Assembly (NCBI GenBank): GCA_902800215.1
Contig: CADCDS010000019.1
Coordinates: 1-64,000 of the forward strand
Length of the DNA: 64,000 nucleotides
Source: an uncultured Bacteroidales bacterium
GTDB taxonomy: Bacteria; Bacteroidota; Bacteroidia; Bacteroidales; Paludibacteraceae
Direction of reading: 5' to 3'
Below, one piece after another: positions 29,817-37,962 of this stretch. A program made the translations under genes and the position numbers. The stretch's first letter is position 1. Each line of letters begins with the position of its first letter. The notes under the pieces were generated by a model that did no database searches, had not been told where the DNA came from, and saw only the letters and a list, made by a program, of their open reading frames with translations.

Positions 29817-30119
29817 TTACTCAATGGTAAAGAGACTTACAAATCCTGTCATCATGAACACCTGGCGGATATCAGCATTGATGTTACGCACGATGACGGT
29901 GCAGTTATGCGCTGCCGCTTCCTTGCGAATGCTGAGGAAGATACGCAAACCGGAAGAGGAGATATACTCGAGTTCCGTGCAGTCCAGAATGATTTTTTTG
30001 TTGGTCATCTCCAGCAGCGGTTTCACCTCTTCTGCCGTTTGTACGGCGGCAGGTGTGTCCAAGCGACCGATAAAACGAGCCTCCACTTGATCGCCGGAGG
30101 TTACAATGTTTGTTTTCAT
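29817..30119 (-). CDS. STAS-domain anti-sigma factor antagonist, 100 aa
   Basis: A single STAS domain has the DCTELEYISSSGLRIF motif, whose serine before GLR is the usual phosphorylation site. In partner switching the dephosphorylated form releases a target from its kinase. The start overlaps the SpoIIE-type gene by four bases, and the synthetase gene follows after two, so all three are tightly coupled. Confidence 0.9.
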   Translation of the reverse strand: MKTNIVTSGDQVEARFIGRLDTPAAVQTAEEVKPLLEMTNKKIILDCTELEYISSSGLRIFLSIRKEAAAHNCTVIVRNINADIRQVFMMTGFVSLFTIE

Positions 30120-32188
30120 ATGTTTTTAATTAATGTCAATATATTCTTATCATCGATGCGCTCGTAGTGCACCTCGTCCATGATCTGGCGCACGAGATGG
30201 ATCCCGAGACCGCCTATCGGTCGTTCTTCGGCACTGAGCGTCGTATCCACTTCTTCTTTCTGCGTCGGGTCAAAAGCAATACCGCTGTCGGTGACAGTGA
30301 AGATGAGTTGCTCACCACTTTCCACTTTCAACTTTCGACTTTCTACTATTACTTGACCGCTCTTTCCCGGGTAGGCATAGAGCATGACGTTGCTTACAAT
30401 CTCTTCCAGCGCCAGGTTGATAGGCATGGATAATTCCGCAGGGATATCGAGGCTTTCGATCCATTCGGAGAGCGTAGGAATCTGCTGGATATCATTGCGC
30501 ATGATGAGTGCCGGGGTATGATAGTGGACGGCTAACATCGTCAGGTCATCACTTGGTTCCGCTCCTTCCCGGAACGCTTCCACACTCGCTTGCATACGGG
30601 TCACCATCTCCAAAGGACCGTAACCCGTAACCTGTAACCCATCACCCTTCAGTTGTTCCATCATCCGTTGTTCGCCGAACTGCTCATGTTTGCCGTTCTC
30701 CGCTTCCGTCAGACCGTCGGTGTACAGGAAGAGCACATCGTTCATCGCCAACTGCATCTGTTGTGCTTGGAAGACAAACGAGCCTTCGATACCTAAGGGT
30801 AAGTTCGGAACGACATCGACCATTCGCCATTCGCCGTTCGCCTTTACTATAGGCGCATTATGTCCGGCATTGCAGTAGGCCAGTTCACCCGTCTTCGTAT
30901 CCAGCACACCGATGAAGAGGGTGAGGAACATGTTCGAGGTGTTTTGTTCCGACAACGACCGGTTCATCTCGTTCATGATGGCTGCCGGATCCTCTTCATG
31001 CGACGTGACGGTACGGAACAGCGACCGTGTCATAGCCATCACAAGTGCAGCCGGAACCCCCTTTCCGCTCACATCGCCGATGCAGAAGAAGAGTTTGTTA
31101 TGCCGCAGGTAGAAATCATACAGGTCACCGCCCACCTCTTTGGCCGGTTGCACGATGCCATGCATACTCACGTTCGTCAGGTCCTGGAACGGCGGGAACA
31201 CTTTCGGCAGCATCGCCATCTGGATGGCACGGGCGATATGCAGTTCACCTTCCATACGTTGGTTCTGCTCCGTAGAACGAATGAGTTTCTGCGTGGTCTT
31301 GGACGAATGTATGAGCATCAGCGCCAGAATGATCAGACCCAACAGCATCAGCAAGCCGACGATCTTTCCGATATGATTAAGTTCAGCAAACAGCGCTTCC
31401 TCCGGAATGATAATCTCGATATGCCATCCCGTCGCCCGGATCTCGGCATTGTAGATATTGTATTTCTTACCGGCGATGGTGTCCGGAATTGGCACGATGT
31501 TCTCTCCCTTGTTCGACCGAATGGACGAATAACTGCCGGGGATTATCTGCAAGTGTTCCGAAATAGACTGCAGGTAATCCAATGACAAGTCGATACATAC
31601 GACGGCTACCACCGAGTCACAACTGTCATACACCGGACAGGAACAACTGACGACCCAGGCCTTCGAACCGGCATCGTCTTGGTACGGTTCGCTCCACCAG
31701 CAGCTGTCACGACGAAGACCGTTTTGATACCACTCCATCTGCGTGTAGTCATGTTCGGCACTACCGATCTGACGGGTGTAGATGCTGTCGTTTTTAACCT
31801 GACTCCATTCCTTGCTGGCAGTTAACCGACTGCTGCAGAGTTCAAAATACCTACCTTTCTTGGGAAAACAACCGGGTTTGAAAGCCACGGCCAGACTGGT
31901 GGTATTGCCTAACGAACGCACCACCAGACGGGTATCTTCGGCTATGCGATCCGGTTGGTTCAGATGTTCTTGCACCAATAGCGCCAGCGTCTTGGCGGCT
32001 GTCTCCACTTCAATCGTATGGATCTCTATCTCTTGCTCGGCATTGCGTAACTCCGCCTCAGCGCGTTTATCCACCGTCTCACGGATGGCACTGCGGCTGG
32101 AGAAATACTGGATACACGAAATCGCCTCCAGCGCCAGCGCGGCTACCACCATAATCCATATGCCGGAACGGTTTTTCTTCTTTGCCAT
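30116..32188 (-). CDS. sensor PP2C phosphatase (SpoIIE/RsbU) fused to an RsbW-like kinase domain, 690 aa
   Basis: A membrane helix near the N-terminus, a Cache-like periplasmic sensor (about 30-270), a second helix (KIVGLLMLLGLIILALMLI) and a cytosolic PP2C domain (EVGGDLYDFY, IGDVSGKGVPAAL, YTDGLTEAEN, PSDDLTMLAV) come in order. The last 130 residues are a GHKL ATPase of the RsbW type (NLALEEIVSNVMLYAYP, GGLGIHLVRQIMDEVHYE). Phosphatase and kinase for the same STAS partner are thus in one chain. It would respond to an extracytoplasmic signal and set the phosphorylation of the 100-aa STAS protein. Three heptamer arrays lie inside the gene, in loop positions. Confidence 0.9.
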   Translation of the reverse strand: MAKKKNRSGIWIMVVAALALEAISCIQYFSSRSAIRETVDKRAEAELRNAEQEIEIHTIEVETAAKTLALLVQEHLNQPDRIAEDTRLVVRSLGNTTSLAVAFKPGCFPKKGRYFELCSSRLTASKEWSQVKNDSIYTRQIGSAEHDYTQMEWYQNGLRRDSCWWSEPYQDDAGSKAWVVSCSCPVYDSCDSVVAVVCIDLSLDYLQSISEHLQIIPGSYSSIRSNKGENIVPIPDTIAGKKYNIYNAEIRATGWHIEIIIPEEALFAELNHIGKIVGLLMLLGLIILALMLIHSSKTTQKLIRSTEQNQRMEGELHIARAIQMAMLPKVFPPFQDLTNVSMHGIVQPAKEVGGDLYDFYLRHNKLFFCIGDVSGKGVPAALVMAMTRSLFRTVTSHEEDPAAIMNEMNRSLSEQNTSNMFLTLFIGVLDTKTGELAYCNAGHNAPIVKANGEWRMVDVVPNLPLGIEGSFVFQAQQMQLAMNDVLFLYTDGLTEAENGKHEQFGEQRMMEQLKGDGLQVTGYGPLEMVTRMQASVEAFREGAEPSDDLTMLAVHYHTPALIMRNDIQQIPTLSEWIESLDIPAELSMPINLALEEIVSNVMLYAYPGKSGQVIVESRKLKVESGEQLIFTVTDSGIAFDPTQKEEVDTTLSAEERPIGGLGIHLVRQIMDEVHYERIDDKNILTLIKNI
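30317..30351. repeat. heptamer array (ACTTTCN family), intragenic
   Basis: ACTTTCC, ACTTTCA, ACTTTCG, ACTTTCT, then ACTATTA follow at 7-bp period. It encodes SRKLKVESGE in a loop of the kinase domain. Confidence 0.8.
30617..30651. repeat. heptamer array (CCCGTAA family), intragenic
   Basis: ACCGTAA, CCCGTAA, CCTGTAA, CCCATCA, CCCTTCA run at 7-bp period. It encodes LKGDGLQVTGYG in the PP2C domain, where relatives have a short loop. Confidence 0.8.
30819..30846. repeat. heptamer array (GCCATTC family), intragenic
   Basis: ACCATTC, GCCATTC, GCCGTTC, GCCTTTA run at 7-bp period. It encodes VKANGEWRMV in the PP2C domain. Confidence 0.7.
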
Positions 32189-32190
32189 AC

Positions 32191-33123
32191 CTATTCTTCC
32201 TCACACATACAATGACTGCGGTACCGTTTGGGATGCGGTATACGGATGCGGATACCGATCTCAGCACCCACCGCTATCGGACTCGGTTTGCCGGACAACA
32301 CCTGTGTGTTATAGACGGGAGCATAGTCACTCATGAAATAATGTGCCTGCCGCATCTCGTTTCCTTGGGTGTCGTTACGCCATCCCAGAGGAACAGCGGT
32401 CTCTGCCGTCTCGAGGGCCGGCATGAAATGCATCGTGCCGTAGATAGCACCGAAGATCCACACATGCCTCAGTTCATCGACGGGCGCTTCCACTCCTATC
32501 TTCACAAAAGCCGCCACTGTCATTTTGGTTTTTAACTCATATTTCCCCTCCATAGAGGCGGTGTAGAACCCGTGATTAGGGATGTTGCTGAGCGTCATCA
32601 TCCACGGTTCATAGAATCCCTCATGACTCAGTATTCCGCCATACGATCCCTTATTCATCATCGGGATGCAGGCCTTAGCTCCTAACTGTCCGTACAGACG
32701 CACGTCGGTAGCCACGGGAAAACGCAGGTACACCGCCAACGGGATCTCTAACATATACAGTTCCTGTTGGTCCGACCATTTATGAACAGTCGTCAGATGG
32801 TTATACAACTCCCCGTCGGTATCCCGTACGCCCTGCCATTCGGCTACACCGTTCATCTTGGCATTCGCTCCGTAACGGGACAGGTCCACTCCGACACCTA
32901 AACCGACGTACTTGTTAAACTGCAGTCCGTAACCCACATGCGCACCCAGACCGTATGAACCGCCCTGGCTCATGGTCAGTCCCGGCTGCGTAGCATTGGT
33001 CAGACCGTATCCTAAGCTACTCCATCCACCGCCTACCGACACCTCGAAGAAGGACGACAGACCATACATCGACGTGGCAGCGAACAGCAGCAGTCCTATT
33101 ATGGTAAATCGAATCGGTTTCAT
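32191..33123 (-). CDS. outer-membrane beta-barrel protein, 310 aa
   Basis: A signal peptide (MKPIRFTIIGLLLFAATSMYG) precedes alternating glycine/aromatic strands (GGGWSSLGYGL, GLGAHVGYGLQFNKYVGLGV) typical of an 8- to 12-stranded barrel. Segments such as GAGYSSMGYSL and GLGVGVDLSRYG parallel the middle of the OmpA/STN protein at 33659, so the two are paralogous in this part. It stops two bases before the phosphatase gene. Confidence 0.8.
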   Translation of the reverse strand: MKPIRFTIIGLLLFAATSMYGLSSFFEVSVGGGWSSLGYGLTNATQPGLTMSQGGSYGLGAHVGYGLQFNKYVGLGVGVDLSRYGANAKMNGVAEWQGVRDTDGELYNHLTTVHKWSDQQELYMLEIPLAVYLRFPVATDVRLYGQLGAKACIPMMNKGSYGGILSHEGFYEPWMMTLSNIPNHGFYTASMEGKYELKTKMTVAAFVKIGVEAPVDELRHVWIFGAIYGTMHFMPALETAETAVPLGWRNDTQGNEMRQAHYFMSDYAPVYNTQVLSGKPSPIAVGAEIGIRIRIPHPKRYRSHCMCEEE

Positions 33124-33641
33124 CAGTACAATACGCGTTCAGACCATACATTTCCTTTCTCATCGGTCAGCATCCAGATATAACATCCGTGACTGACAGC
33201 CGGTTGTTCCGGTCGTTCGGTCCACTCACCGACTTTCTCACCGCTGAAGTTATACAGCACAGCTTTGCAAACCACCTTACCCGGGTTCAACGGTGCACTG
33301 GCGGAAAACTCTTCAAACAGACCTTCACAGGACACGACTTGACTTCCGTCAGCACGCGTAGCTACTGCATGGTAGATATTTCCGTCCCCTTCCAGCACCA
33401 CACCTTGGGTGTACAGATACTGGCGTGTGGCGCCGTCGATCGCCGTGTGGTTCTTGTACCACTGGTAACTGACATACTCCTCATTGCCGTTATCCACAAA
33501 CAGCAGGTCGTTCCACTTGCGATAGACGATGTCCTTGCATTCCGGTCTAGGAGGCGGCGGTGCTACTTCCGCTTTCATCTCCACAGACACTCCGGCTAAC
33601 AAAGCCGTTACCATCAATGCCATGATCACATTTCTTTTCAT
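33123..33641 (-). CDS. secreted Ig/PKD-like protein, 172 aa
   Basis: After a signal peptide (MKRNVIMALMVTALLAGVSV) comes a short domain with YQWYKNHTAIDGATRQYLY and VSCEGLF, like the Ig-type repeats of surface proteins that read gaps such as WYKN. The C-terminus (GCYIWMLTDEKGNVWSERVLY) resembles a short sorting tail. It may be a periplasmic or surface partner of the two beta-barrel proteins on each side. Function is unknown. Confidence 0.65.
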   Translation of the reverse strand: MKRNVIMALMVTALLAGVSVEMKAEVAPPPPRPECKDIVYRKWNDLLFVDNGNEEYVSYQWYKNHTAIDGATRQYLYTQGVVLEGDGNIYHAVATRADGSQVVSCEGLFEEFSASAPLNPGKVVCKAVLYNFSGEKVGEWTERPEQPAVSHGCYIWMLTDEKGNVWSERVLY

Positions 33642-33658
33642 ATCGAAAAAGTGTTTAG

Positions 33659-35461
33659 TTATTCAACAGGTGTTATCTCTACACGGCGGTCCAGACTGAT
33701 ATCATGGATGCCTTGTATATAGTCTCTATCAATACCCTCCGCACGGCTTTCAATCTGTTCCGGTTGAACGCCCAACTCTAACAGCATATCCACCACAGCC
33801 TGTGCTCGAGCTTCGGAGAGAATCTGGTTCTTGTTCTTGTCACCCTCCCGGCTGGCGTGACCGGTAACGAGAATCTTCTGGAACGTATTCTCTTTGAGGA
33901 TATCTGCCACTTGTACTAAGATATCAGCCGGTTCCAGTTTAGGCTCCGCTGAGTTGAGGTCAAACCAGATGACGGATTTCTCCAACACGCGTTTGATCTG
34001 CTGTACCACCACCTCTTTCGCGATCTTCTGTTCACGAGGTTGCAGTTCGGCTGTGGTGTCGCAGACTTCGATCCGCTTGTAGTTCACCAGCACCACCGGT
34101 GCTTCCTTACGCCGAACGGTACGGGTGTTGAAGTTGATACCCACCCGCACACCGGCCTGCCACGGATGGATAGAGGACGCATACTGCGTACCGATGATAC
34201 CGGCATATTCGTTCATGAAGTCATGCGTCTTGTACCCGGTGGCATTCACGTTCTTCCAGCCTATATCCTGCTTATCGGCACACACGTCGTTCACCACATA
34301 GTTAGCATAGACACCTACCAACAGATCCAGGTTCTTCAGCAGCGGTATCGCTACCCCCACATCGGCCATCAGACCGATCGCCGGCATCTTAACCGTCCAC
34401 TTCTGCGCAGTCGTCTCAAAATCCGCTGCCTCCTCCGAATAGAAATCATGACCGGCGATATCCGTCAGTTCCAGTTTCCACGGTTTGTACCAACCTACGT
34501 GTTCAATACTACCGCCTTGGAGTTGACGACGTGCCGAAACCGGTAAACCGATGTTGGCACCCAAGTCCGCGTAGATCTTAAGCGGTCTTTTATCCACCTG
34601 CACGTTGGGAATCGGATAGGTGCATTGCACCATCACCGGCACATCCACCATATACGCCCGTTGACTCTCCTTCCAGTCGTGTGTCTTCACATGATGCTCG
34701 TAGTCTTCCCCTTTCATCCCGGGCATCGGCATGTCCGAATCCGACACATTGGGGGTAAAGACCGTTGTCGTGTTCAGCACTCCCGTACTACCGTAATCGG
34801 AAAAACCGACACCGACACCGATACCCCAGTTGGGCGTGAAATAATACAGATATCGCAGTTGGGCATTCAGACCGTAACTGCCGCTCTGCTTACCGTCCGC
34901 ACCTAAGCTGTACCCCATGCTGCTGTACCCTGCGCCGAGCAACACCTGGATGTTATGCTCCAACCGGTTCACACCCGTCGTATCTTCTTTCACTTTCTTC
35001 TCCGGCGCCGGCACCACCGCTAACGGTTCTTCAATCGTCTGCATACCGCAGCGAACGGTGAACAGTGTATCCATGAAGAGTTTACGGGTGACGGAATCAT
35101 TGTCAATGATCTCATACGGTTCTGCCGCTACCGACTTGTACGTCACCGGCGGAGATGGTTTCCGCGTAATCGTCAGCACACCCTTCTTTACCTTGCCTTG
35201 AAAATCCTTGTCCAGCACTTTCTTAAGCACCGTACCCGGTTTCGCTTTCTTGAAATCCTCCGTGATCCGTTTGTTCCGGTCAATTTCGTCCACAATATTG
35301 AGTGTATAACCGTTTCGGTTACACAGATCCTGCAGTACAACGATCAATCGTTCATTGCGGTAACGCTTCGTGAATGGCTTCGTTTTCGCTTTCGCTGCCT
35401 GCATTTCCATACTGCCGACCGCTACGAAAATCAGAAGAATGAGACCCAACATTCGTTTCAT
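33659..35461 (-). CDS. OmpA-family protein with STN domain and beta-barrel, 600 aa
   Basis: The start at 35459-35461 (MKRMLGLILLIFVAVGSMEM) gives a signal peptide and lies 28 bases after the -7 box. A longer frame would read through the promoter. Residues 30-95 form an STN domain (VLQDLCNRNGYTLNIVDEID, VLDKDFQGKVKKGVLTITRK). Residues 160 to about 440 form a beta-barrel. The C-terminal OmpA domain (ILVTGHASREGDKNKNQILS, RRVEIT) binds peptidoglycan. STN domains usually pass signals from TonB-type receptors, so their use here suggests envelope sensing. As the first gene of the nine-gene operon it may report envelope state to the phosphatase. Confidence 0.85.
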   Translation of the reverse strand: MKRMLGLILLIFVAVGSMEMQAAKAKTKPFTKRYRNERLIVVLQDLCNRNGYTLNIVDEIDRNKRITEDFKKAKPGTVLKKVLDKDFQGKVKKGVLTITRKPSPPVTYKSVAAEPYEIIDNDSVTRKLFMDTLFTVRCGMQTIEEPLAVVPAPEKKVKEDTTGVNRLEHNIQVLLGAGYSSMGYSLGADGKQSGSYGLNAQLRYLYYFTPNWGIGVGVGFSDYGSTGVLNTTTVFTPNVSDSDMPMPGMKGEDYEHHVKTHDWKESQRAYMVDVPVMVQCTYPIPNVQVDKRPLKIYADLGANIGLPVSARRQLQGGSIEHVGWYKPWKLELTDIAGHDFYSEEAADFETTAQKWTVKMPAIGLMADVGVAIPLLKNLDLLVGVYANYVVNDVCADKQDIGWKNVNATGYKTHDFMNEYAGIIGTQYASSIHPWQAGVRVGINFNTRTVRRKEAPVVLVNYKRIEVCDTTAELQPREQKIAKEVVVQQIKRVLEKSVIWFDLNSAEPKLEPADILVQVADILKENTFQKILVTGHASREGDKNKNQILSEARAQAVVDMLLELGVQPEQIESRAEGIDRDYIQGIHDISLDRRVEITPVE

Positions 35462-35488
35462 GGTGTACACAAATTTTAAATTTGGCTG

Positions 35489-35520
35489 CAAAGTTACGAA
35501 AAAAATTTCGAATACGCAAA
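35489..35520 (-). promoter_or_regulatory. promoter of the envelope/alarmone operon
   Basis: TTTG at 35520-35517, exactly 20 bases, then TAACTTTG at 35496-35489 on the minus strand. It lies 28 bases before the OmpA/STN start and is the only clear promoter for the nine genes. Confidence 0.8.
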
Positions 35521-35655
35521 TAAAAATGCCATTTTTATTATCTTCGAAATGTTTCGAAATAAAGGAAACAAAATCATATCGAAAGCTATTTGCCATATAA
35601 AATCAGTCAGTTAGGACATCTTTCAAGGTTCACGAACGTGCGCCGAACACAAAAC

Positions 35656-35669
35656 ATGTTTTAAAACAT
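35656..35669. promoter_or_regulatory. 14-bp perfect palindrome ATGTTTTAAAACAT
   Basis: It lies in the divergent region between the envelope/alarmone operon and the surface-protein operon, about 34 bases upstream of the rightward -7 box. It is a good operator candidate; the binding protein is unknown. Confidence 0.45.
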
Positions 35670-35702
35670 ATTTTTATTTTTCCGTATGTGCGCGAAAAGT
35701 TG

Positions 35703-35710
35703 TAATTTTG
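35703..35710 (+). promoter_or_regulatory. -7 box of the surface-protein operon
   Basis: TAATTTTG lies 25 bases before the ATG at 35736. No TTTG sits 19-21 bases upstream, so activation through the nearby palindrome is possible. Confidence 0.5.
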
Positions 35711-35735
35711 TGCCGAATTTGGAATCTATATACGT

Positions 35736-37958
35736 ATGAAAAGGCATTTCATCACATTGATTTTGGTTGCTCTCACCGGTTTCGGTGCAGCAGGTTTTGC
35801 ACAGTGTCCGTTCTTCTCAACCCCTTTGTATCCCAGTTTGTCGTATAATATCGACGCTACGCCGTGGAACTTGGAACTGGAGGTGTTTGGGGACACCACC
35901 GGCGCTACGATCGAGTGGTACCGTTATGAGCGATACACCCAGACCGCTGCGGATGCAATGCTGTACACCGGTCCCGGCAGTAATACGGTCAGTGAGTGCA
36001 AACCGGAGACCAGTCCTGCGATGCGAGACACGCATTATGACTATTTCTGCGTACTCAAGACTCCCGCCTGTCCGGGAGGCATCACGTCAGCGGTCTTCGA
36101 TGTGCAGGTGGCGATTGGTAATGACTGCTGGACCATGGACGGCACGTCTTTCACCATCCAGTCTGCACCCGCTTCGTATCACGAAGGCGACAAGATCACC
36201 CTCACCGCGTACTACAGCGGTTACGGCGGATTCCATTACTACACCTGGTTCCATAACGGCGATACGGTCAAAGAGGATGCGAACCACATCATCTTCAACG
36301 ATCCCGATAACTTCAACTACTCGGTGCTCACCATCCCCGCCAGCGAAGTGACCGATGCCGGTTCCTACTATGTCACCATCGTGGACGGACCGAACTGCGA
36401 GAAGAAGACTTCAGCGAAGAACATCACCGTCATACCGAACGAATACCTCGTCTTTGACGATAATAACAACACCCATATCTGGTCCGATCCCAAGAACTGG
36501 TGGCCGAACTACAACCGCATCCCGATGCGAACCGACAGTGCCTTCATCCGGAAGTCTTGTGAGGTGGATATTGCTAACGCGCAGGTAGGCAGTCTGACGA
36601 TCGACATGACGGGTGACACGGCCCTGATCATTCACCCGACTTCGGCACTCTTCATCGCCGGTCATCTCTACGGTTGCAAAGCCGGTGACCTGCTTATCGA
36701 AGCCGACGCCAATGGGAACGGTGCCATCATCATGGGCACAGGCAACCAGGCCATCCCTGCTACCGTACAGTTCTACGCACGCTCGGAACAGATGAACGCC
36801 GCCACACCCGTTTGGCAGTATATGGGTTCGCCCTTGATGTTCCAACAATCGCTGACGGACCTCTACGACGGTGCCCAACTGTACGAGTGGACCAACACGC
36901 CGAACCTGCAGTTAGGCGGCAACTGGCAGAAGATGGATCCCGCGACGCAGAAGATAGAACCGTTCAAAGGGTACTGCATGACCCAGACAGCCCAACAGAC
37001 CTATTCGCTGAGCGGCACGCTCAATAACCCGGAAACCAAAGGTCTCTCCGTGCCGTACAACGATCAAGGTCAATACCCGGGTTTTGCACTCTTAGCTAAC
37101 TCTTGGGTAGCCCCCATCAGCATTGCCGCCATGACCGCTGAGGATTTCGGCGATGCCGATGCCACGGTTTATATCATGAATACCGGCACCTACAACGAAG
37201 CTATCCAACAGCAACCGAATATGGCTACCGGTCTCGGTATCGATCCCGGTCAGTACAACGCCATCCCGGTGCACGCCGCTTCTTACGTAGCCGGAGCTCT
37301 CGCCGTCATCCCTCCGATGCAGGGATTCTTCGTGCATACCACCGCAGCGACCAATGTCAAACTCAACTACATGAACGCGGTTTATACTCCGGCTCGCACC
37401 AAAGTGACTACCACCCCCACCCGTGCACCGCAAGCTAACAGCCAACAGCCAATAGCCAATGTTCTTCGATTACATATCGACGGTTTCGGTCATGCCGATG
37501 ACCTCTATCTGTTAGTGGATGACCAATTCACGGCGGGCTTCGATAACGGTTGGGACGGCCGCAAAGCGTACGGTCGTTCTCCGCTTACTATCGCTGCATT
37601 GTCCGGCGGTGACGCGCTGGCAGTAGCTGCCGTGCCGGAACCGGAAGGTCTGCCGATCGAGATCCAAGGAGGTTTGGATAAGTACTACACGATAACAATA
37701 GAAATGGCTAATAGCCAACAGCCAATAGCCAACAGCCTTTATCTCTTCGATAAAGAGTCGAACATCTACACCCCGTTAACAGACGGTGCGCAATATGTCT
37801 ATACCGCGTCGAATGACGCGAACCGGCTGACTATCGTTCGGAAGATGCAAGAAGTGACGGACCAACCGCACAATGCATCGAAATTCATCCGAGATGCCCA
37901 TATGTATATCCGAATCGACGGTGCGTTGTACGACGCATGCGGTCGCAAAATAGAATGA
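35736..37958 (+). CDS. secreted Ig-like surface protein, 740 aa
   Basis: A signal peptide (MKRHFITLILVALTGFGAAG) is followed by Ig-like domains with IEWYRYERY and YYTWFHNGD, and a conserved DNNNTHIWSDPKNWWPNYNR segment at about 245. The C-terminal half (WQYMGSP, QGFFVHTT, NGWDG) is paralogous to that of the next gene. The end MYIRIDGALYDACGRKI is a variant sorting tail. No catalytic domain is visible, so an adhesive or structural role is likely. Two heptamer arrays encode NSQQPIAN-type linkers. It lies four bases before the next gene, so they are cotranscribed. Confidence 0.75.
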   Translation: MKRHFITLILVALTGFGAAGFAQCPFFSTPLYPSLSYNIDATPWNLELEVFGDTTGATIEWYRYERYTQTAADAMLYTGPGSNTVSECKPETSPAMRDTHYDYFCVLKTPACPGGITSAVFDVQVAIGNDCWTMDGTSFTIQSAPASYHEGDKITLTAYYSGYGGFHYYTWFHNGDTVKEDANHIIFNDPDNFNYSVLTIPASEVTDAGSYYVTIVDGPNCEKKTSAKNITVIPNEYLVFDDNNNTHIWSDPKNWWPNYNRIPMRTDSAFIRKSCEVDIANAQVGSLTIDMTGDTALIIHPTSALFIAGHLYGCKAGDLLIEADANGNGAIIMGTGNQAIPATVQFYARSEQMNAATPVWQYMGSPLMFQQSLTDLYDGAQLYEWTNTPNLQLGGNWQKMDPATQKIEPFKGYCMTQTAQQTYSLSGTLNNPETKGLSVPYNDQGQYPGFALLANSWVAPISIAAMTAEDFGDADATVYIMNTGTYNEAIQQQPNMATGLGIDPGQYNAIPVHAASYVAGALAVIPPMQGFFVHTTAATNVKLNYMNAVYTPARTKVTTTPTRAPQANSQQPIANVLRLHIDGFGHADDLYLLVDDQFTAGFDNGWDGRKAYGRSPLTIAALSGGDALAVAAVPEPEGLPIEIQGGLDKYYTITIEMANSQQPIANSLYLFDKESNIYTPLTDGAQYVYTASNDANRLTIVRKMQEVTDQPHNASKFIRDAHMYIRIDGALYDACGRKIE
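37434..37461. repeat. heptamer array (GCCAACA family), intragenic
   Basis: GCTAACA, GCCAACA, GCCAATA, GCCAATG run at 7-bp period. The stretch encodes NSQQPIAN after TPTRAPQA. The paralogue has a different family at the same point (42152). Confidence 0.85.
37706..37740. repeat. heptamer array (AGCCAAC family), intragenic
   Basis: GGCTAAT, AGCCAAC, AGCCAAT, AGCCAAC, AGCCTTT run at 7-bp period. It encodes ANSQQPIANS between YTITIEM and LYLFD. The paralogue has another family here (42425). Confidence 0.85.
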
Positions 37959-37962
37959 TACC

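Noticed and set aside
35462-35596. A 45-residue extension of the OmpA/STN protein
   Set aside because: It reads through a perfect promoter and hides the signal peptide.
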